Shown in pieces: positions 42,982 through 55,664 of a stretch of DNA of 64,000 bases. The position numbers were made by a program, and so were the translations under genes. Within the stretch, counting starts at the first letter, position 1, and each line of letters starts with the position of its first letter. The stretch is from Pardosa pseudoannulata. Taxonomy: Eukaryota > Arthropoda > Arachnida > Araneae > Lycosidae. The notes below the pieces were generated by a model. The model was given only the letters and a program-made list of their open reading frames with translations, was not told where the DNA came from and made no database searches. The stretch is taken from contig CM063507.1 of the NCBI GenBank assembly GCA_032207245.1, forward strand, positions 96,285,406 to 96,349,405, given 5' to 3'.

Positions 42982-43063
42982 CACATTCGCTGCGATCACG
43001 CGCCAGCGCGTGATCAACATATAGGAAAATGCGTATATGATGACAGGTGCGGCAGCGAATGTG
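42982..43063. mobile_element. 82-bp piggyBac micro-element
   Basis: TTAA lies at 42978-42981 and 43064-43067. Inverted ends of 12 bp, CACATTCGCTGC, are perfect. Inside is a second perfect palindrome, GATCACGCGC-CA-GCGCGTGATC. The GC-rich core stands out from AT-rich flanks. It can carry only the terminal sequences. Confidence 0.8.
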
Positions 43064-43067
43064 TTAA

Positions 43068-43472
43068 GAGATCTTTTCTGTTGGTATAATATCCCCCCCC
43101 CTCCAACTCACACACACATTTCTGGAACCTACGTAGACCCTTCAGTTGGCCATCAATAAATGTCAAAATGTCAAAGATTACGGAAATTAGACACACCAAT
43201 TCTGACTACACGGGGTGGAGAAAGCCTGTGGCCGCGAAAGACATTTGTGACCGAAGCAGTCTTTTTCTAAGAAAACTGTTGTCTACAGCGAAGCAGAGAG
43301 CACACACACATGGTCAATTTTCTTTCCATGAAATGGTCTTTTAGAATTTCGACAGGGGGCTGGACAGTCCCCTTGACTATGGTCTTGAAAAAAGAAATGT
43401 GTTGGTTTCTTGATGATTCCTTTTTCAGAAGCATGTTTCTGTTCCTGAAAAAAAGTCTTGAAAAAGTCAAGA
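43068..43472. other. Non-coding stretch, nothing recognised
   Basis: Mixed composition with a CA-rich run near 43110. Short open frames exist on both strands, but none has domain character or a convincing start. Confidence 0.4.
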
Positions 43473-44345
43473 AGCATAGTTATTCAAGTACCTATACTTG
43501 CTTTAATAAATGAATAAACCCCAAAACATTTGGAGTGGCAAAGCTACAAGTTTGAATACCTATACTTTCTTTAAAAATGTCCTAGGAAAGGGTGATAACT
43601 GTAATTAGAATATGTCTCAAGCACTCTAATACGAACAGAAAAACTTCCAACATCTATTAAAATGTCAAAAATTTAATGTACGAATAAAATCCAAAACTAC
43701 AAATTCTAGTACCTAACTTGTTTTAAAAAGGTCCCAGGAAATGACGGTAACTGTAATTAGAATTAGTTTTCAGCATACTAAGTAAAACAGAATAATTTAA
43801 AAATTCATAAAAATGTCAAAAACCAAAACATTTGGAGGGATAAAATTTTAAGTTCAAGTACCTAAAAATGCTTTTAAAATGTTTCAGGAAACGACAATAA
43901 TTGTAATTAGAATAAGTCTTAAGCACATTAATCAAAACAGAATAACTTCAACATTCATTAAAATGTCCAATCCAAAATTTTATATATGAATAAAATCCTA
44001 AAAATCTGGAGGGGCAAAACTACAAATTCGAATACCTATACTTGCTTTAAAAATGTCCCAGGAAAGGGCGATAACTGTAATTTAGAATATGTCTCAAGCA
44101 CACTAATACGAACAGAAAACTTCAACATCTATATTTTAATAGATGTCAAAAATTCAATGTACGAATAAAATCCAAAACATTTGGAGGGGCAAAAGAACGA
44201 TAAGTGTAATTAGAATAAATCTTAAGCACACTAATAAATCAGAATAAATGCAACATACATTAAAATATTAAAAATTCAATGTGTGAATAAAACCCAAAAC
44301 ATTTGGAGGGGCAAAACTACAAGTTCAGATACCTATAAAGTATTG
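43473..44345. repeat. Satellite-like tandem array, about 170-bp unit
   Basis: The landmark CCAAAACATTTGGAGGGG recurs at 43521, 43691 (shortened), 43823, 43997, 44172 and 44294. The intervals are 170, 132, 174, 175 and 122 bp. Each full unit also contains ACCTATACTTGCTTT, GATAACTGTAATTAGAAT and CAATGTACGAATAAAA. Units differ by point changes and two are internally deleted, so this is an old array of about five copies. Confidence 0.88.
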
Positions 44346-46639
44346 CTTGCTAGTGTGTAGCTACGATGCTAGTAACTAAGAAGCGGCAGAAGCTTGAATG
44401 GCTCTGGAAGTCCAAGGGATGTCTTGTTTCTCTCAGTCCCCTCTCTAATACTTTCTTCATAGGATCGAAATTACTGATTAAGATATACTAGCAATAGTTT
44501 TCTTCTTCGTCTGGAATATTTCTGTGGTGAAGGCAGTCAAGACTTTGACTGCATGGAGGCAATTCCGAGGAGCACATAATAGTGATTTGAAAACTGCCAT
44601 CGACTTTTATTATTTTTCTTGGGAAGTTTGTGAAGTGTATGCGTCCCACAACCACAAGCTACTTGGAGGAGAAAATCAGGTTTATAGAACTGGATGAGAA
44701 TATTCTGACTCGACACAGGTATCATTGTGGTCGAAAAACAACCACGATGACTAAAAACCATCTTCAGTACTGCCACGACGATAAGCAATATATGCCAAAT
44801 TTTTCCTGGTTTATGGGAAGAGCAAGTGGGATCTTAGGCCATTAGTGAGTAAGTATTGCCATCCTGTTACTTCTGTTATTTGTACTAATTCGGCATAAAA
44901 ATATTGATGCCTTATTCCCTAACTGCATTCACAAAAAAAAAAAAAACAATCATTTAAAAAATGAGTTTGTGAATAAAGTTGACAAATCTAATCACATTAA
45001 CTCATTGGAAAACGAGAACAAACTCTTAAAAAAAAGCAATAACCTCTCGTTGAAATGACAATGCCATTTGAAAGAATTGGTTGTCAACTTTTATAGGAGA
45101 TGTCTGCTCCAGACGCACCTCTCATAAGAGCAGAAGATTGAGAACTTTCTTCAGAACATAAAGGAAGTATACTCTGGATCGGGCAAAGAAGGAAAACATC
45201 TCTTAGATCAATTGCGTACATCTACTTCAGAAGGAATTGAACATCTTATTCTCCAAAGAAGTCAAGAACCAAATAAGATATTATCCTAAAAATGTTCATC
45301 ATAGTTCTAAATACTATATTTAACATTATGAAGGAAAACTAAGTTTTATAAAGGTTATGAAACTTCTTAAATAAAATGTAATATTTAATGACAAATGTTC
45401 ACAATACTCTGATATTCAAAGTTATTTTTAAGAATTTATGATACTTAATATTTAAGTTAAATTAAGAATTTTTGATTCACCAAATAACTAAAAAATGAAC
45501 AATGTGACAAAATTTAAAGCATGTGTAGTAATTAAAAAAAAAAAAGTGCTAAAGGAGGAAAAAAATTTCCTTAAATTTTAAGCTTTTCATAATTTAAAAA
45601 AAGAAAGAAACCCATTTTTAGAATTTGTCAAATATTTTCAATTTTTTTGAGATATTAATTAATAAAACAAGTTTTGTTAGATATTGTAATGTTCATATTC
45701 TTTAAGAAGCATCTTACAGAATTTTTTTAAATGTAAAATATTTTTAAAAAGATGTGTAATAAAGATTTTAAATTACCTTTGTTGATTCATTTTCACATGA
45801 CTTTTTTCTTAAAATAAGACAGATTGCTCTCCTTTTTGCTTAGTTGCTTATGTATGATAAAGGAATAAAAAATTTGTTCAAGTATATTTTATGTATACAT
45901 TTCTAAAAGCTCTTCCTAGTACATATGTACCAATGAAATACTGTAGCAGGCAATTCCTGGAAATGTTGCCCCAAGTTAAGGGTCAAGATAATTGGGTTTA
46001 ACAGAGTACCTAGCGAAGTGGAAAGTCTTCACTTTAACCTCCGAACGTAAGACAGATCAAAACATGAGTTTAGGCCTCTAGGCAAAAAGTAAACCAAACA
46101 AAAATTTAATACTCTCCAGCTCACAAGGAAGAGAGGAGGTGAGGATATTCTCATAAAAAATTATGAGTAACCAATGTGTTGTCTAATTAGGGGATAATTA
46201 GACTATAACCAATGTTTCCCCAAGTTCTCTCCCTAGTTGAATAGGTACAAAAGCTTTGTACATGTCACCAGACAATTCAAAATCATTATACAATTTGTAG
46301 CAGAATAAGAAGTCTTGGATTGAGACTAAAGCTAAGAGGCACTGGGAGAATGATTAATTTATTTGAGCGTGAAGTATGTGATAAATGATGCTTCATTGGT
46401 GTTAAACAGTTTTGAAAATTTAAGGGTCATGCAATATAATCACTTTTATTGATTATTTCAAATTAAGCTGCTGTTGAAAAGTTAATTTGTTAAAAAAAAT
46501 TATGGGAGCAACATAGTAATCGAGAGTTTTAAAGGAGGGATGTCTAAAATCATGCGCTCTAAAGCCAGTACGGCTTTAGAGTGTAAGTGAGGGGGGGGGG
46601 AGAGCTCAGGCAGATTTCTGGGATGAAATGGACAGTGAC
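44346..46639. other. Gene-poor stretch with an unidentified 500-bp less AT-rich block
   Basis: 44346-44850 is less AT-rich and contains a plus-strand frame at 44630-44845 with scattered His and Cys (RHRYHCGRK, NHLQYCHDD). The frame lacks a recognised fold and a clear boundary. It may be a decayed transposon or gene fragment. The remainder is AT-rich. A hairpin is listed separately at 46557-46581, followed by a G-rich run. Confidence 0.35.
46557..46581. repeat. Perfect 10-bp hairpin
   Basis: CTCTAAAGCC and GGCTTTAGAG flank a five-base loop, AGTAC. A run of G follows after eleven bases. No associated gene is visible. It could be a MITE core or chance. Confidence 0.5.
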
Positions 46640-46643
46640 TTAA

Positions 46644-47413
46644 CCCTTTGATAGTTTCATTTTTTTTCCAGAATTCAAACAAAAAATGTCACATTTTTTA
46701 TATTATTATTTTTTTTATTTTACATTTTTAAGTAAAGAAATGTTATTAAAATTAACATTTCTAATATTTTTAAGCATTTATTACAACTTTTTTTAAAGCA
46801 TCATAGAACTGAAGTTTACCTTTATTCTCATTGATATCCAACTTAATTTTTGGAATTTCAGTGAAAGCAAATCCAGGAGGCGGGTCTGAAGGATTATCAC
46901 AATTAATTTAAAAAAATTGTCTTGCTTGACTGATTCCATCTGTACTACTATCAGAGTCACTACTATCCAGGTCATCTAGTAAACTTTCGCTACTATCATT
47001 TACAGATAATTCATTTTCTGATTCCGAGTCACAGTTCGAATCACAAGAAATGAGCTCCATATGCTCTGAATCATCCATTATTTAAAAGTAAAAATATATT
47101 ATTCAACTCTTACATCAATAAAATTATCAGGCGGTTAGTAAAATATAACCAGAAAGCTAATCACTGAAAGATAACAATTCGTCTTCTGATACAAAACATG
47201 CGAAAAAACCCTCACTTTTGAACCAATCAGAGTAAAAAATACAATAAACTGCAAACTATCAATTAATAGAATAATTTGTTACTAAAATTGGAAAAAAATA
47301 CAGCCAAAACAGTGCAAGCGAAATAGAAATCATATTTCTGTACGCTGTACAGGCAAATCAGTAAAGGCTCAAAAGCTGTTTCCGTACGACGTACGAGCAA
47401 AACAGGGAAGGGG
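46644..47413 (-). mobile_element. Non-autonomous piggyBac with transposase N-terminus
   Basis: TTAA lies at 46640-46643 and 47414-47417; ends start CCCTTTG and, reversed, CCCCTTCC with partial similarity beyond. On the minus strand, from an ATG near 47080, runs a very acidic, serine-rich frame (DSNCDSESENELS, then DDLDSSDSDSS) with one stop, followed by AFTEIPKIKLDINEN. This is the N-terminal region of a piggyBac transposase. The catalytic core is gone. Compare 16140-17196, which kept the same part. Confidence 0.65.
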
Positions 47414-47417
47414 TTAA

Positions 47418-48880
47418 TTAGTTAATGCTACTTCGAAACAGAAAAGATTAATATGATAGGTGCCCTTTTCTTGGCTTAAAATTTTGATTATTCTCCACAA
47501 CCCATGCATATAATGCTAGTTAATAAAAAAACAAAGATGCTGAAGAATATTACCCTGGAAACACAAATGGCTTAGGCCAGCCCTGCTTAGCATTTAGAAG
47601 GTGCACATACTCTGAATATGCCCATTCCTTCCACAATACACGTAAAGTTTTGCTACCCAACTAAACTTTTAAATGTAAAAAATACTTCCGGCATTTGTGT
47701 AAGAATTAGAAAATTTCATAGAAAACTTTTGTGAATTTGATTTGTAATAAATGAAAGTACAAACGAAAAGATGATTTTCAACCAAAAATTGAAATGCATA
47801 ATTATTAAACAGACTTTTTATTTCATACACAAAAGAAAATATATCAAGTATGTCTAACAAACATCAAAACCATGAATGTCATGCATGAAACATTTTGTAT
47901 CAATTTACTAAAGCTTTGAGGACTAATAAAAGGTCTTTCTTTTTTAATCACAAATTTATGAAAGTCTCACATACTTATTAATAAGTATTAACAGTTAAAT
48001 ACACAAATTAAAATATAATATACTATATACATAAATCAGCACTCAATATTGTTAGAAAAATAAACTAACAAAAAGAAAGCAACTAATCATGGAATAGACT
48101 AGGGACAAGCTGCTACATAATGTAATTGCCAAGAATGGTTAAATACATCTGAGAACAGAATCTCATGTGACAATATACACGCATATATATATATGCAAAT
48201 ATAAACATTCAGACCTTTACAAAATTCTATTTACAGCACTCTTGATATCATGAACAGCTATTTAACATTTCCATCATTACGTTTTTACCTTTTTTAAATT
48301 AAAATTACTAAAATTTGTTCATGCAAATATATAACCGTGAAAATTTACTGTTATAAAATCACCATAACTCACAACATATAAGACAATTTTTTTTTTAACC
48401 ATAATGTGAAAAATATATTTTTATAATTATCTACTTTTAGAATGAAAAAATTTTATGTATTGGATTTGTATTACAGTTTTGATAATCCAGTACATATGAA
48501 ATTATATTATAATGTTAAATTAATGTAACAATTCATAATTATATTTCCATTGTTCTAATTACCATAAAGAAAATATATGTGGCAAGTAAAGAATTAAGGT
48601 ATTCTATACATATGTATAAAAGTGTATATTTATTTTTTATACATATCCGTATGGTTTGCAGTACACTACATTAATTGTACACAGCTATATTCTTTGATAA
48701 TGTCTATAATTTTCTCTGTATACTCTCTCATATTTCACATTTTAAAGTTGATGGCAAACAATAGAACAAAAGCGCTCCTTTAATATTCATAATATAACAT
48801 AAATACATATCTTTTTTAGTGTGGGGATGCATGTGAATACGTGTATAGAGAGGCATATCATCTGGGTAGGCAGTATATAC

Positions 48881-48911
<31 letters not shown>

Positions 48912-49031
48912 GAAGTGATAATTTTCTTCAGTAACCTAATACACCCTTAATCTGATTACTATGCACAAAATGAAAATGATTTTAATTTTCTGTTGATAAG
49001 GTAGGCATAACTGATTCGTGTCTTTCAGAAT
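47418..49031. other. AT-rich intergenic DNA with AT microsatellite
   Basis: No coding features are seen. An (AT)n run lies at about 48886-48911. Composition is strongly AT throughout. Confidence 0.5.
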
Positions 49032-49081
49032 ATTCATTGTATATATAATACAATGAATATTGTATTATATATACAATGAAT
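49032..49081. repeat. Perfect palindrome, 23-bp arms
   Basis: The left arm ATTCATTGTATATATAATAC plus AAT is exactly repeated in inverted form after a four-base spacer (GAAT). A CAGT repeat follows at 49086. Such AT palindromes can extrude cruciforms. No terminal duplication marks it as an element. Confidence 0.9.
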
Positions 49082-50649
49082 ATTGTCAGTCAGTCAGTCT
49101 GTAAACGACAGAAGTTTTCCCTAGATCCATTGTTATATGATGTCTGGAGGCATAGGTTTTCCTGTTCTTCCTACTGATGTCCTGTGAAAACAAAATCTCA
49201 CTGAGGAGGTAAAAAACAAAAGATTCTATTTCGAAGGAGCTCTCTTTCCTAGAATGCATCAACGTTCCATAGATTACTGTTTCAAAATGTCTATCATTTT
49301 AATATATTAACAGCTCTTGGTAATATTATTTTAAACTCCATTATACCAGAAAAGTCCTAGCCTGCATGCCCTTAACAATTAATAGAATATGTCTAATATA
49401 TTTATAATTATATGTATATACATGTGTGTGTATGTGCATAATTGACAGATTTGAAATTTTGGAGTAAGAAATTTAAACATTAATTAATAAAAAGGTTTAA
49501 AACAAAAGAATATGTAGTAAAAACAACTCTATATAAGAGCAGAACATGCCAAATTCCGGGAGAGAACAAGTAAATCTTGTGGGCTAGTGACCTCCTGTTG
49601 ATTGAATATTGTATTGAAAACAAAATGACTAAGGTAGAAAATGATGTTGAAATAAGATTTAAATTTTTGGAATAGATATTTTTATTCATAGGCTATGAGC
49701 CTGATACATATACATATAATAGTTAAATTTTGGGGATGAGTTTTAGGCTCTTTAAAATTATTTTGGCCTATTTTTAATAATTTGGCAATGCCATGCACAC
49801 AGAAACAGCTGTAAGGTAGGTGCAACAGAGCAGATGGTATGATTGTTACGTTTAGCATCTTAAATCTGACGCTATTGCTAGCAAACCACATGTATACCCG
49901 CCCTCTTTTCTTTTTTTTTTTTGTGTGTGTGTGTTTTAGGTGAAACTGATTTGAAATTTGTTTTTTGTATATTTTAAGTACTTGACTAATTATATATATA
50001 ACCTAACCACATATAAGTCTGGGTAATACATTTTAGAAAAATAAAACTTCTTTTGCTGATTTAGTAATTTTTAAAATTGGTTGTTTTTAAAATGGCAAAA
50101 ATGGTAATACAAAAAATAGACTTGTATAATAGTGGGAAAAGTCATTGTATCATACATTATGTAATTTTGCAGGCTGATAGCTACAAAATGAAATTATAAA
50201 AAAAATAAGGAGGAATACCAAAGTTCAACTTACAACAATTTTAATTTTGAATTAAAATTTTCTTTGTTTTTTAATTCTAATAGATTTTAGTTAATATTTC
50301 TACAGATTTTTATTTTGTAGCATTTAATGAATGCAAAGAAAAGTGACACTTCATCTTCAACACAAATATGCTTATTTAAAACCCCAAAATAAAGGTTATT
50401 TTATGCAGTGCAAAGGCACTAAAGAATATTAAAACAAAATCTTAAAATCATTTTATGGATTCCTTTTCATTCATTTTTTATAAAATATGTATACTTCATA
50501 TGACATTCAATTAGTTCATTACATTGCTAGTATTGTAACATGTCTGAAAATGTTAAATTGTCTTATATGGTGTTAAATATGGTGAAGTAAGGAATTTAAT
50601 TAAAATATTATAAAAAATGTGTTACTTAACTATTGCAGAAAATTATATA
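49082..50649. other. AT-rich intergenic DNA
   Basis: T-run followed by GT repeat at about 49910-49934. Nothing else is recognised. Confidence 0.45.
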
Positions 50650-51180
50650 CAGGGTAGTTATAATTAAAGTCCCATTGTCAAAATGCAATAAAAAAAGAAA
50701 AAAGGACCATTGGTTAGAAGATTTCAAATTTCAACTGAATTTATTGGAAGAAGGGACAAATGGTATGACATAAGAAAAAAGTTCAAAAGTTTGTCAATAA
50801 ATGGTGCTGTTAGCGACATATTATGCAAATTTAAAGACATCCATGCGCAAGACACATTGCATGTGTTAAAAAACATCGGATATATGGCATTTTCCCCTTC
50901 AAACAACCAAAATACCCAGTCAAATTGAATAGTACTGTTAGCTTACTGTACAACTGAGACCAAACATATTGTATTTCAGTTCAAAATGTGACTTGTAGTT
51001 GAATCCATTTTCTTATGCCACTTACAATGCCACCAATCTTTAATACACTATGGAACTTTTTCTTTGCAATACCACTGCCCCCTTCTTCCAGTATATCTGG
51101 TTCAAATTTGAAGTCATTCTGACCAGTGGTTCTTTATTTTACAGCATTTCGAAAGTGTGATTTGAATTATAAACACCTTG
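50650..51180. mobile_element. Tc1/mariner-like MITE (531 bp)
   Basis: TA lies at both borders. The ends are imperfect 21-bp inverted repeats: CAGGGTAGTTATAATTAAAG and, reversed, CAAGGTGTTTATAATTCAAA. The short frame inside (ending IGYMAFSPSNNQN) resembles sequence I recall from arachnid repeats of unknown function, but it is not a transposase. Confidence 0.65.
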
Positions 51181-51499
51181 TACAATATTAGATATTTCTT
51201 AAACGTGAAAACAGTTTTAAAATATAGATCATTTAAAATAAAAGTTATAATTGACATAAATGAAACTATGATCACTTCTTATATTATTATACATTGCTAC
51301 ATTGGTAAAGCCTACTGTAATCAAGATTCATTATATCTAGATTCAAATCCAGAAAAACTGCATCAGATCAATCTTTAAAACATTCATCCATTTTCACTCT
51401 TTATTTGAATTAAATTACTTTAGAATTTAAAGATAAAAAAATTGCTGTAGAAAAATCACTTTTAGCCTATTTTACAAATGAATAAAAATTATACATTAT

Positions 51500-52100
51500 A
51501 GCAGCACTATCCAACTGGTAACCTGCAAGCCACATTTGGCTCTCTAATCAATTTTTGAAGTCTTTGATGGAAATAGATTTTCAGAAAGAAAATATTAAGT
51601 ATATTAGATAGCCCAGTTTAAAATTTTTACTAAAATATTTTTTTAACTTGACTATCTCAGGCAGTTTCAATTTATTAAGCATTCTAGTAAATACTGATAG
51701 TAACTTGGTATATCCAAAATATCAAATGAATTTATGTGGCATTCAGGCTGCATCTCGTAGAGAATTAGGAATAGAACTTTTCAGACTTTTGGATGAAGAA
51801 AATACCTCCTCAAATTATTTCTGCTTCTAAAGTTCATTCATTTGGGAGCATGCATTCTCCATAAATTACATCAAATCAAAATATAGAAATTGGCTTAAAT
51901 TTTATACTTGGAAATATAATTCAACTAACAACAACAAATATTGATAAGGGCATAATAAAAATTGTTGGACCAAAATTGTATACGTAAGACTATCATGTTT
52001 AATATGTTTTAAAACTTTATTTTCTTGTAAATAAACTAATTATTTACAGAATTAACTTTTCAATTACTATCCTTCTTTGGCCACTGAAATTTTTGTATAT
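51500..52100 (+). mobile_element. hAT-like transposase relic
   Basis: GCAGCACTATCCAACTGG at about 51502 looks like a hAT end. Downstream, plus-strand frame 51690-51830 reads YPKYQMNLCGIQAASRRELG then IELFRLLDEEN, like the region before the C-terminal dimerisation domain of ZBED5/GTF2IRD2-type hAT transposases. The right end and target duplication were not found, so borders are approximate. Confidence 0.45.
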
Positions 52101-54556
52101 AATATAATAGTCGGCAGACTCAGAAAAGTTGGACAATGCCCTGTTATAATATAAGGTTTTTTAAACATGTACTCTTAACAATAATGCATTTTTTATGAAG
52201 AAAATTGTACTTATTATCCCCTGCATTTTATTTATTTATTTATTTTTGTACTTAATAATACACATAAAAATTAGTTTAAACAGATAAATATATATATAAA
52301 ATACAAAACAGTGAATAAGGATCTTTCAGAAAAGATAAAAATTCAAACGAGAACAATTGCACTAATTTATAAATATTTGATACGTAACTGTGAAAATTAA
52401 ATATGTGAATACAAATCTTAGGCAGTGAACAAATGCTTCCAATGTTATATATTACATATATGATAGAGATTCTGTTACAAGTTACATATTGCAATAATGG
52501 AAATTTAATAGAGTAAAAATCAGAATTTAATAATTTAATTATTATTTAAGATAGTTTATTGTAAGAGAATAGATCTTTAATCATACGAATTTCTAAGACT
52601 ACATGAAATAAACTAAGATTTTTTTTCCTTTTGGTAACTATGCAAAATAGTAATAATAATAAAAGAGTACAGTTAATAAATTAAACTATTAACTAGTTAT
52701 CAAGTAAGTTTTTAATAAAAATTAACTTCTCCAAAGGAAAAACTTTTTTACACAATACTTCTTTTTACTTAGTTTTCCCTAAAATTTTATACAATTAGTC
52801 CTATAAAAAAGCAAACTTAAAAATTATGCTATAAAATAATAAAATGAGTTCTTAATCTCATTTTTGTGATTAAAAAACATAAAAGGCCTCATTTTCAGAA
52901 ATTTTGCAGTTAGAAAAATTAAATATTTTTGGGAAGTATCCATACTTTGTATTTAAAAATCCCAATACCTGAATGAAGTATGATCAGAAATTGGTTTTTG
53001 CCTAATATGTTCATATTAAGGCAAATTCAAAATATATTGTTCCAGTTACAGTAAACTAATTAATTTACAATAAGTGGCTCACCTTATATACCTACAAAGT
53101 GGTTAAAAGGAGTTTTTTTTTTTTAACTTTAATTTTGCCAGATTCCCAACTCACTTTTGGATAAAAATTCAGAAAAAAAAAAGTTTGAGGAACACTGAAT
53201 AACCAACATATACACACAAAGGTATTATTTAGAAAACTTAATTGACATTCTGTGCAAATATCTTTAAATAATATAAAAACAGTAAAAATTTTCGAAAGAT
53301 ATTTGGTCAATCATTAAAATGGCAACAATTGTTATTGTAATTCATAAGACTAATGTTTTTAGAAATAAAAGAAAACCCTTCAAATACTGAAGTTTTTAAA
53401 GCATGATAGCCAAAATTTAAGAGTGTTAGGGTCTTTCATGAATTTTTGAGCAGTGCAAAATTCTTGTAGTATAGTACCAGATGAACATAATTTCATACAA
53501 GTATTTATAAAAGTAAATCCATTCACTCCTAAATTTATAACAAAATATATAATATTTAATTTCTAGGAAGACACACAATGCATTCATGTCACTATAATAC
53601 AAAATCTATCCGTTATAAGCAGTAGGCAATGCATTGTAAAATTTTCTTTTTAATTCATATTCATTTAATTATGATACATCTAAAATATATTTTATTGAAT
53701 ACTGTTGATTTTGTTCTTGTAATACTGAATAGATATTTTTTCTTAAGTTTTCATTTAATTTACAGTTCATATGACATAGTCATCTAATACATCCCAAATA
53801 ACAGTTTTCACCAAAAATGAAATATACTAAATGTAATCAAACTACAAATGCAATTAGTTGAATAAACTATTTTAAATGCAAATTTTTCTTACAACTCTTC
53901 TCTAAAATTGTTTAAAGCGGGACTAATGAAAGACAAAAGTTCATTTATTTCGGGGATTAACACACACTTATACACAATTTGGCACTTGTATAATTATGTC
54001 ACTGGCTCGGTTACACATAAATATTACATAACAGAGTACTGATCAAGAAGTTAATAATATTAACAAATAGAATGATTTCTGTTTTAATTACATAAATATA
54101 CACACAGGAAGACTCTGTAATACATAAAATATACCTAAAACTAAGCAATACAGGTAAAAGCTGACAAAGGTACATGTAGAGAAAGTGTCATTACTGCTTT
54201 TTTTTTTTAATTTATAATCTTAAAAATCACAAAATGTATGAAAAGCATTAATTTTTTTCATGTGATGTAAACAGAAATTACACAGTCAAATACTTTTAAA
54301 TATATAAATTTACACTTATTTTATATAGCTTTCATTATTAAAATATGCAACATTTTGATAAAATAACTTTATTAGAGCTGCCACAAATTTAGTCTAATAT
54401 TTATCTAAACAAAATTAACAGTGAGGTCTTGTATATTAAATATGTGCTCAATAGTGTAAAGTAAAAATCCAAGTAATAATTAACAGAGCTAATTTTGAAG
54501 GAAAATTAATTATATCTGCACCAATTTTCTTATTGCCCTGAGCAAAATATATTTAT
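52101..54556. other. AT-rich intergenic DNA, nothing seen
   Basis: Very AT-rich with several homopolymer runs. I found no exon, paired repeat ends or RNA gene. Confidence 0.5.
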
Positions 54557-55664
54557 GTATTCTGCATGAAGACATACAAATTTTATTTAAAAAAAAATGT
54601 AATTTTGTTTGTTAGTGTAAAATATTAATATACGTTTTTCAAATACTTAAACAAAAGACTTTTTATCCTTCTATCTTCACTAAATATGTTAATTTCTTCC
54701 AAATGAAATTTGAATTTACATCATTTGTGTGGTATGTAAATACATTCTGAGTGTATCATAGAATTATTTTTTAAATTTTCCAATAAAATGTTAAATTTAA
54801 ATATAGATGCATATGTGTATAAGGATAAATATAGATGCACATATCAACATCACACACACACACAAATCTAGTACTTATTATTCATAGGACAATAGCATAA
54901 TTCTAAATTTCTATAACTTATTGGTATAGTTTATGATATAAACAACTACCTTATATTACTCAATTAAAAATCTTTTTTTTTTCCTTATAGGTAAGAGAAA
55001 ATGTATTTTTTATTTATTTTAACACTAAACATTGCTTTCAGAATGCAAAATATTACATTCTTAAAAAGAGTTATGGAAGACAGAGAATAAAATATTAAGT
55101 CTGATAATTGTATTCTGCATGAAGACATGCAAATTTTATTAAAAAAAATTGTAATTTTGTTTGTTATTGTAAATATTAATATGCATTTTTCAAATACTTA
55201 AACAAAAGACTTTTTATCCTTCTATCTTCACTAAATATGTTAATTTCTTCCAAATGAAATTTGAATTTACATCATTTGTGTGGTATGTAAATACATTCTG
55301 AGTGTATCATAGAATTATTTTTTAAATTTTCCAATAAAATGTTAAATTTAAATATAGATGCATATGTGTATAAGGATAAATATAGATGCACATATCAACA
55401 TCACACACACACACAAATCTAGTACTTATTATTCATAGGACAATAGCATAATTCTAAATTTCTATAACTTATTGGTATAGTTTATGATATAAACAACTAC
55501 CTAATATTACTCAATTAAAAATAATTTTTTTTCCTTATAGGTAAGACGAAATGTATTTTTATTTATTTTTTTAACACTAAAAATTGCTTTCAGAATACAA
55601 AATATTACATTATTCTTAAAGAGAGTTATGGAAGACAGAGAATGAAATATTAAGTCTGATAATT
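54557..55664. repeat. Tandem duplication, 553-bp period
   Basis: GTATTCTGCATGAAGACAT starts both copies (54557 and 55110). The two units stay aligned to TTAAGTCTGATAATT at the end, differing by scattered substitutions and short indels in A/T runs. Both contain the same CACACACA tract. No coding potential is visible. Confidence 0.92.

Noticed and set aside
43473..44345. CRISPR-like array
   Set aside because: Units are long, diverged and contiguous without spacers, which fits a eukaryotic satellite and not a CRISPR.
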